The notes under the pieces are model-generated. The model worked only from the letters and a program-made list of their open reading frames with translations. It was not told the DNA's origin and did no database searches. The position numbers and the translations under genes are program-made. From an uncultured Oscillospiraceae bacterium (lineage in GTDB: Bacteria > Bacillota > Clostridia > Oscillospirales > Oscillospiraceae): 64,000 bases of DNA. Below, one piece after another: positions 32,049-40,182 of this stretch. Position 1 is the stretch's first letter. The number at the start of each line of letters is the position of its first letter. The stretch covers positions 8,205 to 72,204 of the forward strand of contig CAKTKC010000016.1 of the NCBI GenBank assembly GCA_934569225.1, given 5' to 3'.

Positions 32049-33362
32049 TTACAGCTCAAATTCCGCAAGGGAATCGTCGGTCTGCTCCTCTTTTACCGCA
32101 TTCTGGGCGTAGCGGAACTGGTCGGAACCCAGAAGTCCCCGCACGCTGATGCCGGGATTCTGGTAGACGATGTCCAGCACCTCGATAAAATCCCGGATGA
32201 CCTCCCGGGGGGTGATATGGGTGTCCGCCCCGATGCGGCCGAATTCGATCTCGATGAAGTCCACCATGTCCTGCTGGGTCACGATCTGAGCATAGTCGTA
32301 CAGCCCCGCATGAATATCCGCCAGCTTTTCCGTCAGAATCAGCATTTCCTCATAGGTCAGGGGCTGCAAACGGATGACGGGGGAAAGCAAGTCCTTGTGT
32401 TCCCCGGCGAAATGGCCTTCGGCCAGGCGGGAACGGAGGGCTTCGTAGCTGTAAACGCCCCGGCGGGGATCCTCCATGCACTGGGGCGTGCCGCAGAGGA
32501 TGAAGCCCAGATACTGCGCCTTGCCCTGCATGGCGTCGTTGTACATGGTCAGAATTTTTTCGTAGTTGTACTGCCGGGTGATGGCATTGGGGATTTTGTA
32601 GATGTTCACCAGCTCGTCAATGAGAATGAGCATGCCAGCATAGCCCGCCTGCTTGAGAAAACAGGCGAACAATTTGAGGTATTCGTACCAGTCGTCGTCC
32701 GTAATGACGATATTCACCCCCAGCTCCTGCCGGGCTTCGGTCTTCGTGGCATACTCGCCCCGGAACCATTTGAGCACTTTGGCCTTCGTCTCGTCGTCAC
32801 CGGCGCAGTGGGCTTTGTAATAGAGGGTCAGCAGCCTCGCAAAATCGAAGCCGTGAACCATTTCGTTCAGCGCGCCGATCACCGCGGAAATCCGCTTCTC
32901 CACCAGCGGCGCAAGGCCGGGGTCGGTCACCCCGAGACCGGAGGAAGCCATTGTTTCCTGCTGCACGCTGCTGATCCACCGATCCAGAATCAGGGGCAGC
33001 GCGCCGCCCTCCGGTTTGGTTTTGGTGGACATGTTGCGGATCAGCTCCTTGTAGGTCGCCAGCCCCTGCCCACGGGTGCCCTGCAAACGACGCTCCGGGG
33101 AAAGGTCGGCGTCCACCACCACGAAATTCTTCGCCATCACATAGTTCCGGATGGTCTGGAGAAGAAAGCTCTTGCCGCTGCCGTATTTGCCTACGATGAA
33201 GCGGAAGGACGCGCCTCCGTCGGCGATAATGTCCACATCCCGCAGCAGGGCGTCAATTTCGTCCTTCCGCCCTACGGTGACGTAGGGCAGGCCGACGCGG
33301 GGAACGACGCCGCCTTTCAGGGAGTTGATCAGCGCCTGGGCAATTCTTTTTGGTATCTTCAT
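32049..33362 (-). CDS. BrxD-like ATP-binding protein (formerly DUF2791)
   Basis: A 437-residue AAA-type P-loop ATPase. Walker A GKYGSGKS is at 58-65 after the GRKDEIDALL segment, and Walker B MLILIDELVNI is near 244-254, followed by a sensor-like FILCGTP. The pattern fits the BrxC/BrxD ATP-binding family of BREX and related systems. It would work with the helicase encoded immediately downstream, perhaps loading it on DNA. The ATG overlaps the stop of the TerB-N gene by 4 bases. No BREX methylase, PglZ or BrxC gene is nearby, so this is not a standard BREX locus. Confidence 0.85.
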   Translation of the reverse strand: MKIPKRIAQALINSLKGGVVPRVGLPYVTVGRKDEIDALLRDVDIIADGGASFRFIVGKYGSGKSFLLQTIRNYVMAKNFVVVDADLSPERRLQGTRGQGLATYKELIRNMSTKTKPEGGALPLILDRWISSVQQETMASSGLGVTDPGLAPLVEKRISAVIGALNEMVHGFDFARLLTLYYKAHCAGDDETKAKVLKWFRGEYATKTEARQELGVNIVITDDDWYEYLKLFACFLKQAGYAGMLILIDELVNIYKIPNAITRQYNYEKILTMYNDAMQGKAQYLGFILCGTPQCMEDPRRGVYSYEALRSRLAEGHFAGEHKDLLSPVIRLQPLTYEEMLILTEKLADIHAGLYDYAQIVTQQDMVDFIEIEFGRIGADTHITPREVIRDFIEVLDIVYQNPGISVRGLLGSDQFRYAQNAVKEEQTDDSLAEFEL

Positions 33363-34669
33363 GGATGAATCATCTCTTTCAAATCCGCAATATAGTCTTC
33401 GATCAGCTCCGGCGGGTCGTCTCCCAGCAGAACGGAATCGGAAAAGGTGTCGTATAATTTATCGTTGATACCGTCCACAAGGACGGACAGCATCAGCCCG
33501 GAAGACCGTACCCAGCCGCAATCCCGGCCATACAGCAGGCTTTGCAGCAGCCGGTATTCCTCCGGGGTCAGGGGGGTATCATCATCTTCCACAGGGGCGG
33601 GTTCCGGGGGCTGCGCCGGGGGCGCTTCCTCCTCCGCTTCCTCGTCCACCATCAGCATGTCCCGGGTAACGGCGGCGTCACTCCGGATTCTTGCCAGCCG
33701 GGAATAGTCGATGGTAATCTTCTTCTCCTCCGCCGCTTTCTTTTCGGCAAGAAGGTTCCGGGCTTCCTCCTGAATGATCTTGAGGATCCACTTGGTTTCC
33801 AGCCTGTACTGAATGGGGCGGCCGTAGCCATAGCATTCCCGCATCACGGCGTCGACTGCTTTCAGAACATCCCCCAGCTTTCCGTTGGAATGAGGCCAGC
33901 AGTCGTACTTCTGCACGCTCCACAGGCCATTGCGGCAGCGGTAGATATATTTTTCGTCCACCGTGTATTGGCGGCTTCCCTGCTCCTGACGCTTGTGAAA
34001 AACCGCCGCGTCAAATAAAACCACCCGCGACTGGGTAAAGCTTCCAAAATACTGCTCGACCATGGTCTTTTTGCACCGGGTATCGTAATGCTCCGACATC
34101 CGCCGCACCACCCGGGCGATCACGGTATCGCAGTCCTCCCGGTATTCCCTGTAGAATTTGGAGCGCTCCAGCCATTTCGGCGACAGCTGCTTCACCGCGC
34201 GGATAACTTCTTCGTCGCCACGGCTCTGAATGCTGTCCAGCACGGCGATGTCCCGGTTGAACCGCGCTTGGGGCATATCCGCCAGAAGTCCTGCGTCCAG
34301 ATTATAGTAGACCACGTAATCCATCAGCCACAGGTCCAGATACGACAGAATAGCATCGTCCAGCGCGCCGTATGCGTCCCGGAACTCCGTCAGCTTCCGG
34401 TAGCCATCCATGGGGTCGGCGACCCCGATCTGATTGAGCAGCTCGTAGATATACAAAAACGCATAGCTCAGAGACGTTTCCTGCAAATTCCCCCGGCGCA
34501 GCTTCGTCCGCCATGAGAAATATCCCCGCAACTCCGGGTCGGTCAGGGATTGGTAGGTGGGAAAATAGCGGAGCACCGGCCGGTCGTAAACATAGTCGTC
34601 CTCGTAGCTTGCCAGCAGCTTTCCCTGTTTGACGAAAATGGACTCCCGGGACTGCCGGTAGGCGGGCAT
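33359..34669 (-). CDS. TerB-N/TerB-C domain protein
   Basis: At least 436 residues. The N-terminal part matches the TerB-N domain: KQGKLLASYEDDY, then LRYFPTYQSLTD, ELRGYFSWRTKLRRG and SYAFLYIYELLNQIG (about residues 15-90). A charged, proline-rich linker (about 340-370) precedes a helical C-terminal segment (EEYRLLQSLLYG) compatible with TerB-C. These domains are named after tellurite-resistance proteins but occur in predicted DNA-processing and defence operons. It is the first gene before the BrxD-like ATPase and helicase. The true start is uncertain: the frame stays open and protein-like upstream to about 34800 without a canonical start codon. Confidence 0.8.
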   Translation of the reverse strand: MPAYRQSRESIFVKQGKLLASYEDDYVYDRPVLRYFPTYQSLTDPELRGYFSWRTKLRRGNLQETSLSYAFLYIYELLNQIGVADPMDGYRKLTEFRDAYGALDDAILSYLDLWLMDYVVYYNLDAGLLADMPQARFNRDIAVLDSIQSRGDEEVIRAVKQLSPKWLERSKFYREYREDCDTVIARVVRRMSEHYDTRCKKTMVEQYFGSFTQSRVVLFDAAVFHKRQEQGSRQYTVDEKYIYRCRNGLWSVQKYDCWPHSNGKLGDVLKAVDAVMRECYGYGRPIQYRLETKWILKIIQEEARNLLAEKKAAEEKKITIDYSRLARIRSDAAVTRDMLMVDEEAEEEAPPAQPPEPAPVEDDDTPLTPEEYRLLQSLLYGRDCGWVRSSGLMLSVLVDGINDKLYDTFSDSVLLGDDPPELIEDYIADLKEMIHP

Positions 34670-34840
34670 ACCGTTTTCCAGCGAGCGGGCAGCCAGAAGG
34701 GGCGAAGGCAGCGGCTCCTTGGGCGTCTGGGGTCTCGGCTGGATGGCTTCGTCCCGGAAAACGTTGATGTAGAACCATTCCGCGGCTTTCTTTACACGAT
34801 TGGTATTCGTAGCGTCTCTCCCCTTTCGCCCATATGTTTG
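34670..34840 (-). other. Open upstream extension of the TerB-N frame and 5' leader
   Basis: Between the promoter and the ATG at 34669 the TerB-N frame is open for about 50 codons and encodes a plausible peptide (AAEWFYINVFRDE). A good ribosome site AAAGGGGAG lies near 34813-34821 but no ATG, GTG or TTG follows in frame. An ATG at about 34831 is in another frame and stops at a TAA. A single-base frameshift or a rare start codon would explain this. Confidence 0.5.
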
Positions 34841-34845
34841 ATATT

Positions 34846-34874
34846 ATCATACAATATTTGCCGCACGCAGTCAA
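34846..34874 (-). promoter_or_regulatory. Promoter of the TerB-N/BrxD-like/helicase operon
   Basis: Minus-strand TTGACT (34869-34874), 17-bp spacer, TATGAT (34846-34851). Confidence 0.7.
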
Positions 34875-34899
34875 GCACGCAGACAATATTTTCCCAAAA

Positions 34900-34932
34900 A
34901 GCATCGGGGACAGGCCATACCGGCCTGTCCCA
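34900..34932 (-). terminator. Terminator of the M42 peptidase transcript
   Basis: A perfect 10-bp stem (34922-34931 with 34907-34916), followed on the minus strand by CGATGCTTTTTGG. Confidence 0.65.
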
Positions 34933-34948
34933 CGGAAAAACCTTATGC

Positions 34949-35989
34949 TTACACGTCCAGATATCCGCAGATTACCTTGAGGGTGTTGTACACGCCGTCG
35001 ATGTGACTGCGCTCGTAGCCGTGGCTGGCGTAGACGCCCGCGCCGATCAGGCCGTGACGGATGTCGAAGCCCGCCCGCAGGGTCACGTCCACGTCGGAGC
35101 CATAGTGGGGGTAAATATCCACGGCGTAGTCCGCGCCGGTCTTCTTTGCGGCGTCAATGAGCTTGCCCACCACCTCGTAGCTGTATGGACCTACGGAATC
35201 CTTGGCGCAGATGGAGACCTGCCGCTCGGTGCAGCTCAGGCCCTCGCCCACGCAGCCCATGTCCACGGAAATGGCTTCCGTCACCCCGGCGGGAACGGAA
35301 GCAGCGCCGCCGTGGCCGACTTCCTCATATACCGTCACGTGAACCCAGGTTCTCCGGGGCAGGGTGATGTGATTGTCGGCAAGATATTTCGCAAAGCCCA
35401 GCAGAATACCCACGCTGAGCTTATCGTCCAGAAAGCGGCTCTTGAGATAACCGGAGGCCGTGCGGCGGGTGCGGGGGTCGAAGCACACAAAGTCTCCCAC
35501 CTCAATGCCCAGCTTCCGGGTGTCCTCGGCGGTGGAGACGTCCTCGTCCGGCACGACTTCCACGGTGTCATAGCTGCGCTTGGTGGAGCCGTACTCCCCG
35601 TTGACGTGGACAGAGGCGTTGCACAGCTGGCAGGTGCCGTCGTAGACCTTGCCGGAACGGGTGTAGATACGGACGTTTTCCGCTTCCGCGTTGTTCGGCT
35701 CCATGCCACCCACCGCCGTCAGGCGCAGACGGCCGTCGCCCTTGATCTGGGCAACCATCGCGCCCAGGGTATCGGTGTGGGCTTCCAGGAACAGGCCGTC
35801 GTCAACATTTTCGCCCCCCAGATCGGCCAGAACGCCGCCCTTGGTGGTGATCTTCGCCGGGAAGCCCAGCGCTTCAAAGGCATCCATTACCCATTCGGCC
35901 GCCCGGCGGGTAAAGCCGGAGGGAGAGTCGATGGCCAGCAGCGCAGCGGTCTGCTCCCAGGCGTAGTCCGCATATTTTTCGTTAATCAT
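34949..35989 (-). CDS. M42-family aminopeptidase
   Basis: A 346-residue metallopeptidase of the FrvX/PepA-type M42 family, cytoplasmic and usually dodecameric, removing N-terminal residues from short peptides. The two-metal site is visible: EAHTDT with His71, RFLDDKLSVG, the catalytic pair in VYEEVGHGG, SVDMG and a C-terminal His in YASHGYERSH. The length is normal. The start overlaps the end of the YdcF-like gene by 8 bases, so both form one transcript that ends in the hairpin downstream. Confidence 0.92.
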   Translation of the reverse strand: MINEKYADYAWEQTAALLAIDSPSGFTRRAAEWVMDAFEALGFPAKITTKGGVLADLGGENVDDGLFLEAHTDTLGAMVAQIKGDGRLRLTAVGGMEPNNAEAENVRIYTRSGKVYDGTCQLCNASVHVNGEYGSTKRSYDTVEVVPDEDVSTAEDTRKLGIEVGDFVCFDPRTRRTASGYLKSRFLDDKLSVGILLGFAKYLADNHITLPRRTWVHVTVYEEVGHGGAASVPAGVTEAISVDMGCVGEGLSCTERQVSICAKDSVGPYSYEVVGKLIDAAKKTGADYAVDIYPHYGSDVDVTLRAGFDIRHGLIGAGVYASHGYERSHIDGVYNTLKVICGYLDV

Positions 35990-36773
35990 AATTTCCTCCT
36001 AGCAGAATATAGTGCCAGACACCAGCCACTTCCCGCATGAAATGGTTGATCTTCTGGGATAAACGGGATGTTTTTGCGGGAATCCCCACGAATTCCACGC
36101 CGCACGCTTTTGCGAACCGGCTGGCGCGGTACAGGTGGTACTCACTGGACAGCACACCCAGCTTCCGGGGACGATCACCGGTTTTTCCCTCGATGAGGTC
36201 AAGGGAAAAGTTCAGATTTTCCCATGTGGAGGTGGCGTCTTGTTCCATCCAGAGGCGCTCAGGGTCAATGCCCAGATTCACCAGCTCCCGGTACATGCAC
36301 TCCGCCTCGGTGATCGGCTCGTCGGTGCCCTGGCCGCCGGAAAGCACCGCGGTCACATTGGGATGCTCGTCCAGATAGGTGTAGGCGGCGCAGATCCGAT
36401 CCCACAGGGAGACCGACGGGCCGTCCCGGTTCACCTTGGCGCCCAGAACCACCACGTAATCCACCGGCTCCTCCGGGTTTCCGAAGCTGGCATGGATGAT
36501 GATCCCCTCCGTAATGCCGATCACCAGCACCCCCACCGCGAGAATCACGGTGACAGCGGTCTGCACCACTTTTTCAAAGACGGGAAATTTCAGCCCCACA
36601 AGGGGAAACAAGGTGTAAAACAGGATAATGCCGATCAAACACAGGCACACCAGTGCGGAAAAGCTGTAGCCGGGGACAGCGAATTTGAGGAACAGAGCCG
36701 CCACTGCCAGAACGCCGCAGCAAATCAGCGCTGCAATCCGTCCCGCGCCGAGAAGATGAAAAAAGGCTTTCAT
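35982..36773 (-). CDS. YdcF/SanA-like membrane protein (DUF218)
   Basis: A 263-residue protein with three or four N-terminal hydrophobic segments (residues 8-105) and a C-terminal DUF218 domain marked by DYVVVLGAKV, VLSGGQGTDEPITEA and a late SSEYHLYRA motif. Family members (YdcF, SanA, ElyC) act in envelope maintenance; some bind S-adenosylmethionine, and the catalytic role is unsettled. ATG at 36773 is preceded by TGGAG at slightly long spacing; a longer frame lacks a ribosome site. Confidence 0.85.
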   Translation of the reverse strand: MKAFFHLLGAGRIAALICCGVLAVAALFLKFAVPGYSFSALVCLCLIGIILFYTLFPLVGLKFPVFEKVVQTAVTVILAVGVLVIGITEGIIIHASFGNPEEPVDYVVVLGAKVNRDGPSVSLWDRICAAYTYLDEHPNVTAVLSGGQGTDEPITEAECMYRELVNLGIDPERLWMEQDATSTWENLNFSLDLIEGKTGDRPRKLGVLSSEYHLYRASRFAKACGVEFVGIPAKTSRLSQKINHFMREVAGVWHYILLGGNYD

Positions 36774-36879
36774 TTCAGAAAACTCCAGTAAAAAAGTATC
36801 ACGGCCAATGCCGCTTCCTTCTCGGCGGCAAAGAACCAAATCTTATGATTTACCATAGTTTACCACATTATCCCAAAGA

Positions 36880-36905
36880 AAACAAGCCGCCCCGGCGGGG
36901 GCGGC
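36880..36905 (-). terminator. Terminator of the thrS operon
   Basis: An 8-bp all-GC stem (36898-36905 with 36886-36893) with a 4-base loop, followed on the minus strand by TTGTTTTCTTT. Confidence 0.8.
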
Positions 36906-36923
36906 CTGCAAATTCAGGAAATC

Positions 36924-37637
36924 TTAATGTTGCGCCTTGTGTTCTCTGCTTGCCTGCACCAGTGCGGTAAAGGGGCGCTGCATCCGTTCCTCCACGGCGG
37001 CCACAGCCTCCGGGTGCCACTGCAAGCCAAGAAGGAAGCGTCCGTCCGCAGCTTCAATACCCTCCACGATTCCCGCGGGGCTGAGGGCGCAGACCCGCAT
37101 TCCCGGCGCGGGGGTACCCACCGCCTGGTGGTGAACGCTGTTGGTCAGCAGCTCGTCGCAGCCCATGAGACTGTGCAGGAACGTGCCGGGAAGCACCCGA
37201 GCGGGATGATTGGGGGCATAGCGGTGCTCATTGTCCCGGTGGTTTTCCCCGGCGGCTTCGGGACGCTGGCTGGGGATGTCCTGAATCAGGGTTCCGCCCA
37301 TCGCCACGTTGAGTATCTGCTCCCCCCGGCAGATGCCGAGAACCGGCTTTCCCGTATCCAGGACCGCTTTCAGCAGCGCCAGCTCAAATTCGTCTCTCGC
37401 CGGATTGGGCGTGCCGCATTCCGGACGCATAGCCTGACCGTAGTATCTGGGGTCAGGGTCGCCCCCGCCGGTAAGCAGGAAGCCGTCCAGATGCCTTGCC
37501 CAGAACGCCGCGTGCTTCGGCTTCCATGGCAGGAACACAGGGACGCCGCCCCCGCGGCGCACGGCCTTGCCGTAGTTGCTGCGGAAAACCTGCTGCATCC
37601 GGGGGTCACCCGTAAAAACCACACCGATCAGAATCAT
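36924..37637 (-). CDS. Gamma-glutamyl-gamma-aminobutyrate hydrolase-like (class I glutamine amidotransferase)
   Basis: A 237-residue class I glutamine-amidotransferase hydrolase of the PuuD/peptidase C26 type. The nucleophile is in GICRGEQ, the His-Glu pair in LQWHPEA, and TGGGDPDP near residue 57 is the usual oxyanion region. The substrate is probably a gamma-glutamyl compound; no other putrescine genes are nearby, so the exact substrate is open. The ATG shares its last base with the thrS stop (TAATG), meaning translation is coupled and the gene falls under the threonine T-box. This link to thrS is unusual. Confidence 0.85.
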   Translation of the reverse strand: MILIGVVFTGDPRMQQVFRSNYGKAVRRGGGVPVFLPWKPKHAAFWARHLDGFLLTGGGDPDPRYYGQAMRPECGTPNPARDEFELALLKAVLDTGKPVLGICRGEQILNVAMGGTLIQDIPSQRPEAAGENHRDNEHRYAPNHPARVLPGTFLHSLMGCDELLTNSVHHQAVGTPAPGMRVCALSPAGIVEGIEAADGRFLLGLQWHPEAVAAVEERMQRPFTALVQASREHKAQH

Positions 37638-39391
37638 TAGATATCCTTGCTCTTGGAGGCGATCTCCGCCAGGCACTTGGACAGGAAGGCGTCCATGGTC
37701 ATGGCACCCAGATCCTCGCCCTTGCGGGTACGGACGGAAACGGTGCCGTTCTCCATGTCCCGGTCGCCCACCACCAGCATGTAGGGGATCTTCTGCATCT
37801 GGGCTTCCCGGATCTTGTAGCCCAGCTTCTCGCTGCGGCAGTCGTCCTCGGCGCGGATGCCCGCGTCCACCAGCTTCTGGGTCAGACCCTTGGCGTACTC
37901 GTGGGCACGGTCGGTGACGGGCAGTACCTTGACCTGAACGGGGGTCAGCCACAGGGGGAAGGCGCCGGCAAAATGCTCGGTGATGACGCCGATGAACCGC
38001 TCGATGGAGCCGAAGACCACCCGGTGGATCATCACGGGACGGTGCTTCTGGCCGTCCTCGCCGGTGTATTCCAGATTGAACCGCTCGGGCAGCTGGGAAT
38101 CCAGCTGGATGGTGCCGCACTGCCAGGTACGGCCAAGGCAGTCCTCAATGTGGAAGTCCAGCTTCGGGCCGTAGAACGCGCCGTCGCCCTCGTTGATGAC
38201 GAAGTCCTTGCCCATGCCGGTGATGGCCTTCTTCAGGATCTCCTGGTTGGCTTCCCACTCCTCCACGGTGCCGATGTGGTCTTCGGGCATGGTGGACAGC
38301 TCAACGGTGTATTTCAGGCCAAACACGTTGTAAACCTCGTCGAACAGGCGGACAACGTTCTGAATCTCGCTTTCCATCTGCTCCCGGGTCATGAAGATGT
38401 GGGCATCGTCCTGCGTAAAGCACCGGACGCGGAACAATCCGTGGAGCGCACCGGACAGCTCATGGCGGTGAACCAGACCCAACTCACCCACCCGCAGGGG
38501 CAGGTCACGGTAGGAGTGGGGCTCGCTGGCGTAGACCAGCATACCGCCGGGGCAGTTCATGGGCTTGATGGCGTAATCCTCGCCGTCGATGACGGTGGTG
38601 TACATATTGTTCTTGTAGTGATCCCAGTGGCCGGACTGCTCCCACAGCTGGCGGTTCAGGATCATGGGGGTGGAGACCTCCACGTAGCCGTAGCGCTTGT
38701 GGACTTCACGCCAGTAGTCGATCAGGGTGTTGCGCAGCACCATGCCCTTGGGCAGGAAGAAGGGGAAGCCGGGGCCGTAGTCGGTGAGCATGAACAGTCC
38801 CAGCTCCTTGCCGAGACGGCGGTGGTCACGCTTCTTGGCCTCTTCGATGCGCTGGAGGTAAGTATCCAGCTCTTCCTTGCTCTGGAAGGCGATGCCGTAG
38901 ATTCTCTGGAGCATCTTCCGGTTGCTGTCGCCCCGCCAGTAAGCGCCGCAGGAATTGAGGAGCTTGAAGCCGTTGTGCTTCACCCGGCCAGTGTGATCCA
39001 GATGGGGGCCTGCGCACAGGTCGGTGAAATCGCCCTGGGTATAGAAGGAAATGACCGCGTCCTCGGGCAGGTCGTTGATCAGCTCCACCTTGTAGGGCTC
39101 ATTGCGCTCCTGCATGTAGGCAATGGCCTCGGCACGGGGCTTCTCGCTGCGGACGATGGGCAGACGCTCTTTGCAGACCTTCTTCATCTCCGCCTCGATC
39201 TTGGCAAGATGCTCAGGGGTGAAGGTGAAGGGCGCGTCAAAGTCATAGTACCAGCCCTCGTCAATGGCGGGGCCGATGGCCAGCTGCACCTCCGGCCACA
39301 GACGCTTGACGGCCTGGGCCATGATGTGGGAGCAGGTGTGCCAGTAGGTCTTGCGATACTCCGGATTTTCAAAGGTGAACTCGTTTTCCAT
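37637..39391 (-). CDS. thrS: Threonyl-tRNA synthetase lacking the TGS domain
   Basis: A 584-residue class II aminoacyl-tRNA synthetase charging tRNA-Thr. The editing domain contains HTCSHIMAQAVKRLWP near residue 17 and a later CAGPH; the catalytic domain has MNCPGGM with the zinc cysteine, RHELSGALHG and motif 2 RVRCFTQDDAH; an anticodon-binding domain follows at the C-terminus. The usual N-terminal TGS domain of about 60 residues is absent, and the chosen start (ATG after CGGAGG) leaves no room for it. Expression is controlled by a T-box leader. Confidence 0.96.
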   Translation of the reverse strand: MENEFTFENPEYRKTYWHTCSHIMAQAVKRLWPEVQLAIGPAIDEGWYYDFDAPFTFTPEHLAKIEAEMKKVCKERLPIVRSEKPRAEAIAYMQERNEPYKVELINDLPEDAVISFYTQGDFTDLCAGPHLDHTGRVKHNGFKLLNSCGAYWRGDSNRKMLQRIYGIAFQSKEELDTYLQRIEEAKKRDHRRLGKELGLFMLTDYGPGFPFFLPKGMVLRNTLIDYWREVHKRYGYVEVSTPMILNRQLWEQSGHWDHYKNNMYTTVIDGEDYAIKPMNCPGGMLVYASEPHSYRDLPLRVGELGLVHRHELSGALHGLFRVRCFTQDDAHIFMTREQMESEIQNVVRLFDEVYNVFGLKYTVELSTMPEDHIGTVEEWEANQEILKKAITGMGKDFVINEGDGAFYGPKLDFHIEDCLGRTWQCGTIQLDSQLPERFNLEYTGEDGQKHRPVMIHRVVFGSIERFIGVITEHFAGAFPLWLTPVQVKVLPVTDRAHEYAKGLTQKLVDAGIRAEDDCRSEKLGYKIREAQMQKIPYMLVVGDRDMENGTVSVRTRKGEDLGAMTMDAFLSKCLAEIASKSKDI

Positions 39392-39454
39392 AATAAAATA
39401 CCTCCGTTTTGGCAGGTCAATCCCCGCCGTTTTGTATTGTGTGGGGAAGGTATA

Positions 39455-39695
39455 AAAAATACCCACCCCCTGAACGAAATCAGGGGTGGGATACGGCAAG
39501 TATTCCACGGTTCCACCCTGGTTGCGGCCAGAAGCCGCCACTCATTGACGCAATAACGGGCGCACCCGGCAGGCCATTTCCGACCCGCGGCTCAGAAGTG
39601 GTATCGGTTCCGGCAGGGGTACGAAGCCTTTTCACCAACCGGCTTCTCTCTGGAGCACCTTACCGAACCGCGTGTCTTCCTCGCAGCCTTTTACC
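39455..39695 (-). promoter_or_regulatory. T-box leader of thrS
   Basis: Read on the minus strand: stem I with the AGAGAGAAGCCGGTTGGTG region, a specifier loop in which ACC (39602-39600, Thr codon) is the likely specifier, the conserved AGGGTGGAACCG (39519-39508), and a terminator (39490-39462) whose 5' arm can pair with the T-box instead. TATTTTTTAT follows the terminator. Uncharged tRNA-Thr would stabilise the antiterminator and raise thrS expression. Confidence 0.92.
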
Positions 39696-39701
39696 ACCTG
39701 C

Positions 39702-39730
39702 AATTTAGCACATTTTCTCCCGGTTGTCAA
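39702..39730 (-). promoter_or_regulatory. thrS leader promoter
   Basis: Minus-strand TTGACA (39725-39730), 17-bp spacer, TAAATT (39702-39707), immediately upstream of the T-box leader. Confidence 0.7.
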
Positions 39731-40060
39731 TCCCCGCGACGGGAAACCGGAAGAAAAAATCGGAAAAATCGGCGGTGGGCGCTTTCTCCCTGTCCGGCAC
39801 CCGCCCGAAGACAGTTTTCCGGGGTTTGCCTCGGGAAAAAGCCGCACAAATCCCCGGCGAAACCGCCGGTAACGCCGGCGCAACCGGCAGGTTAAAGAGG
39901 TAACATAATCCGACAGCTTATGTAAACATATGTAACCTTTTGACACAAGATATTGCAAAATGCGCGTTTCTGCGACCAATATCTTGTTTTGGAGTTGACA
40001 TAATGCAGCAGTGAAAATAATGTCAAAAGTTGTAGAAATCATGAAAAAATAAAGAAAAGC
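39731..40060. other. 330-base non-coding region with several inverted repeats
   Basis: No gene on either strand. It holds a CCGGCG-rich hairpin cluster (about 39858-39895), AGGTAACATA (39899) against a near-mirror copy ending in GTAACCT (about 39938), ACAAGATATTG at 39945-39955 with its exact complement at 39977-39987 followed by TTTTGG, and TTGACAT (39995-40001) with ATGTCAA (40020-40026). It precedes the 3D-protein promoter and could be a structured leader if an earlier promoter is used. I could not match it to a known riboswitch. Confidence 0.5.
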
Positions 40061-40088
40061 TTGACTTTTTAGTTTTATTTGTTATAAT
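40061..40088 (+). promoter_or_regulatory. Promoter of the G5/3D protein gene
   Basis: TTGACT (40061-40066), 16 bp, TATAAT (40083-40088). The start codon is 95 bases downstream, leaving a fairly long leader. Confidence 0.65.
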
Positions 40089-40182
40089 ATCTCCATCCAA
40101 ACCGTTTGGGTATGCAATTTGTAATCATTTGATAACTTTTGATAAAAACGTTTTGGAAACACTTTGGATGGGAGGGTTCGCC

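Noticed and set aside
31104-33368. A 754-codon open frame opposite the helicase and BrxD-like genes
   Set aside because: It crosses two well-supported genes on the other strand and lacks start signals and recognisable motifs.
29808-34669. A complete BREX system
   Set aside because: Only BrxD-like and Lhr-like proteins are present; methylase, PglZ, BrxA, BrxB and BrxC are missing on both sides.
33359-34669. Tellurite resistance gene
   Set aside because: The TerB-N name is historical; there are no TerC, TerD or TerZ genes, and the partners are a DNA-type ATPase and helicase.
39731-40060. A c-di-AMP (ydaO-type) riboswitch before the 3D gene
   Set aside because: The gene type is right and a CCGGCACCCG stretch looks similar, but the other conserved blocks and the closing stem could not be found.
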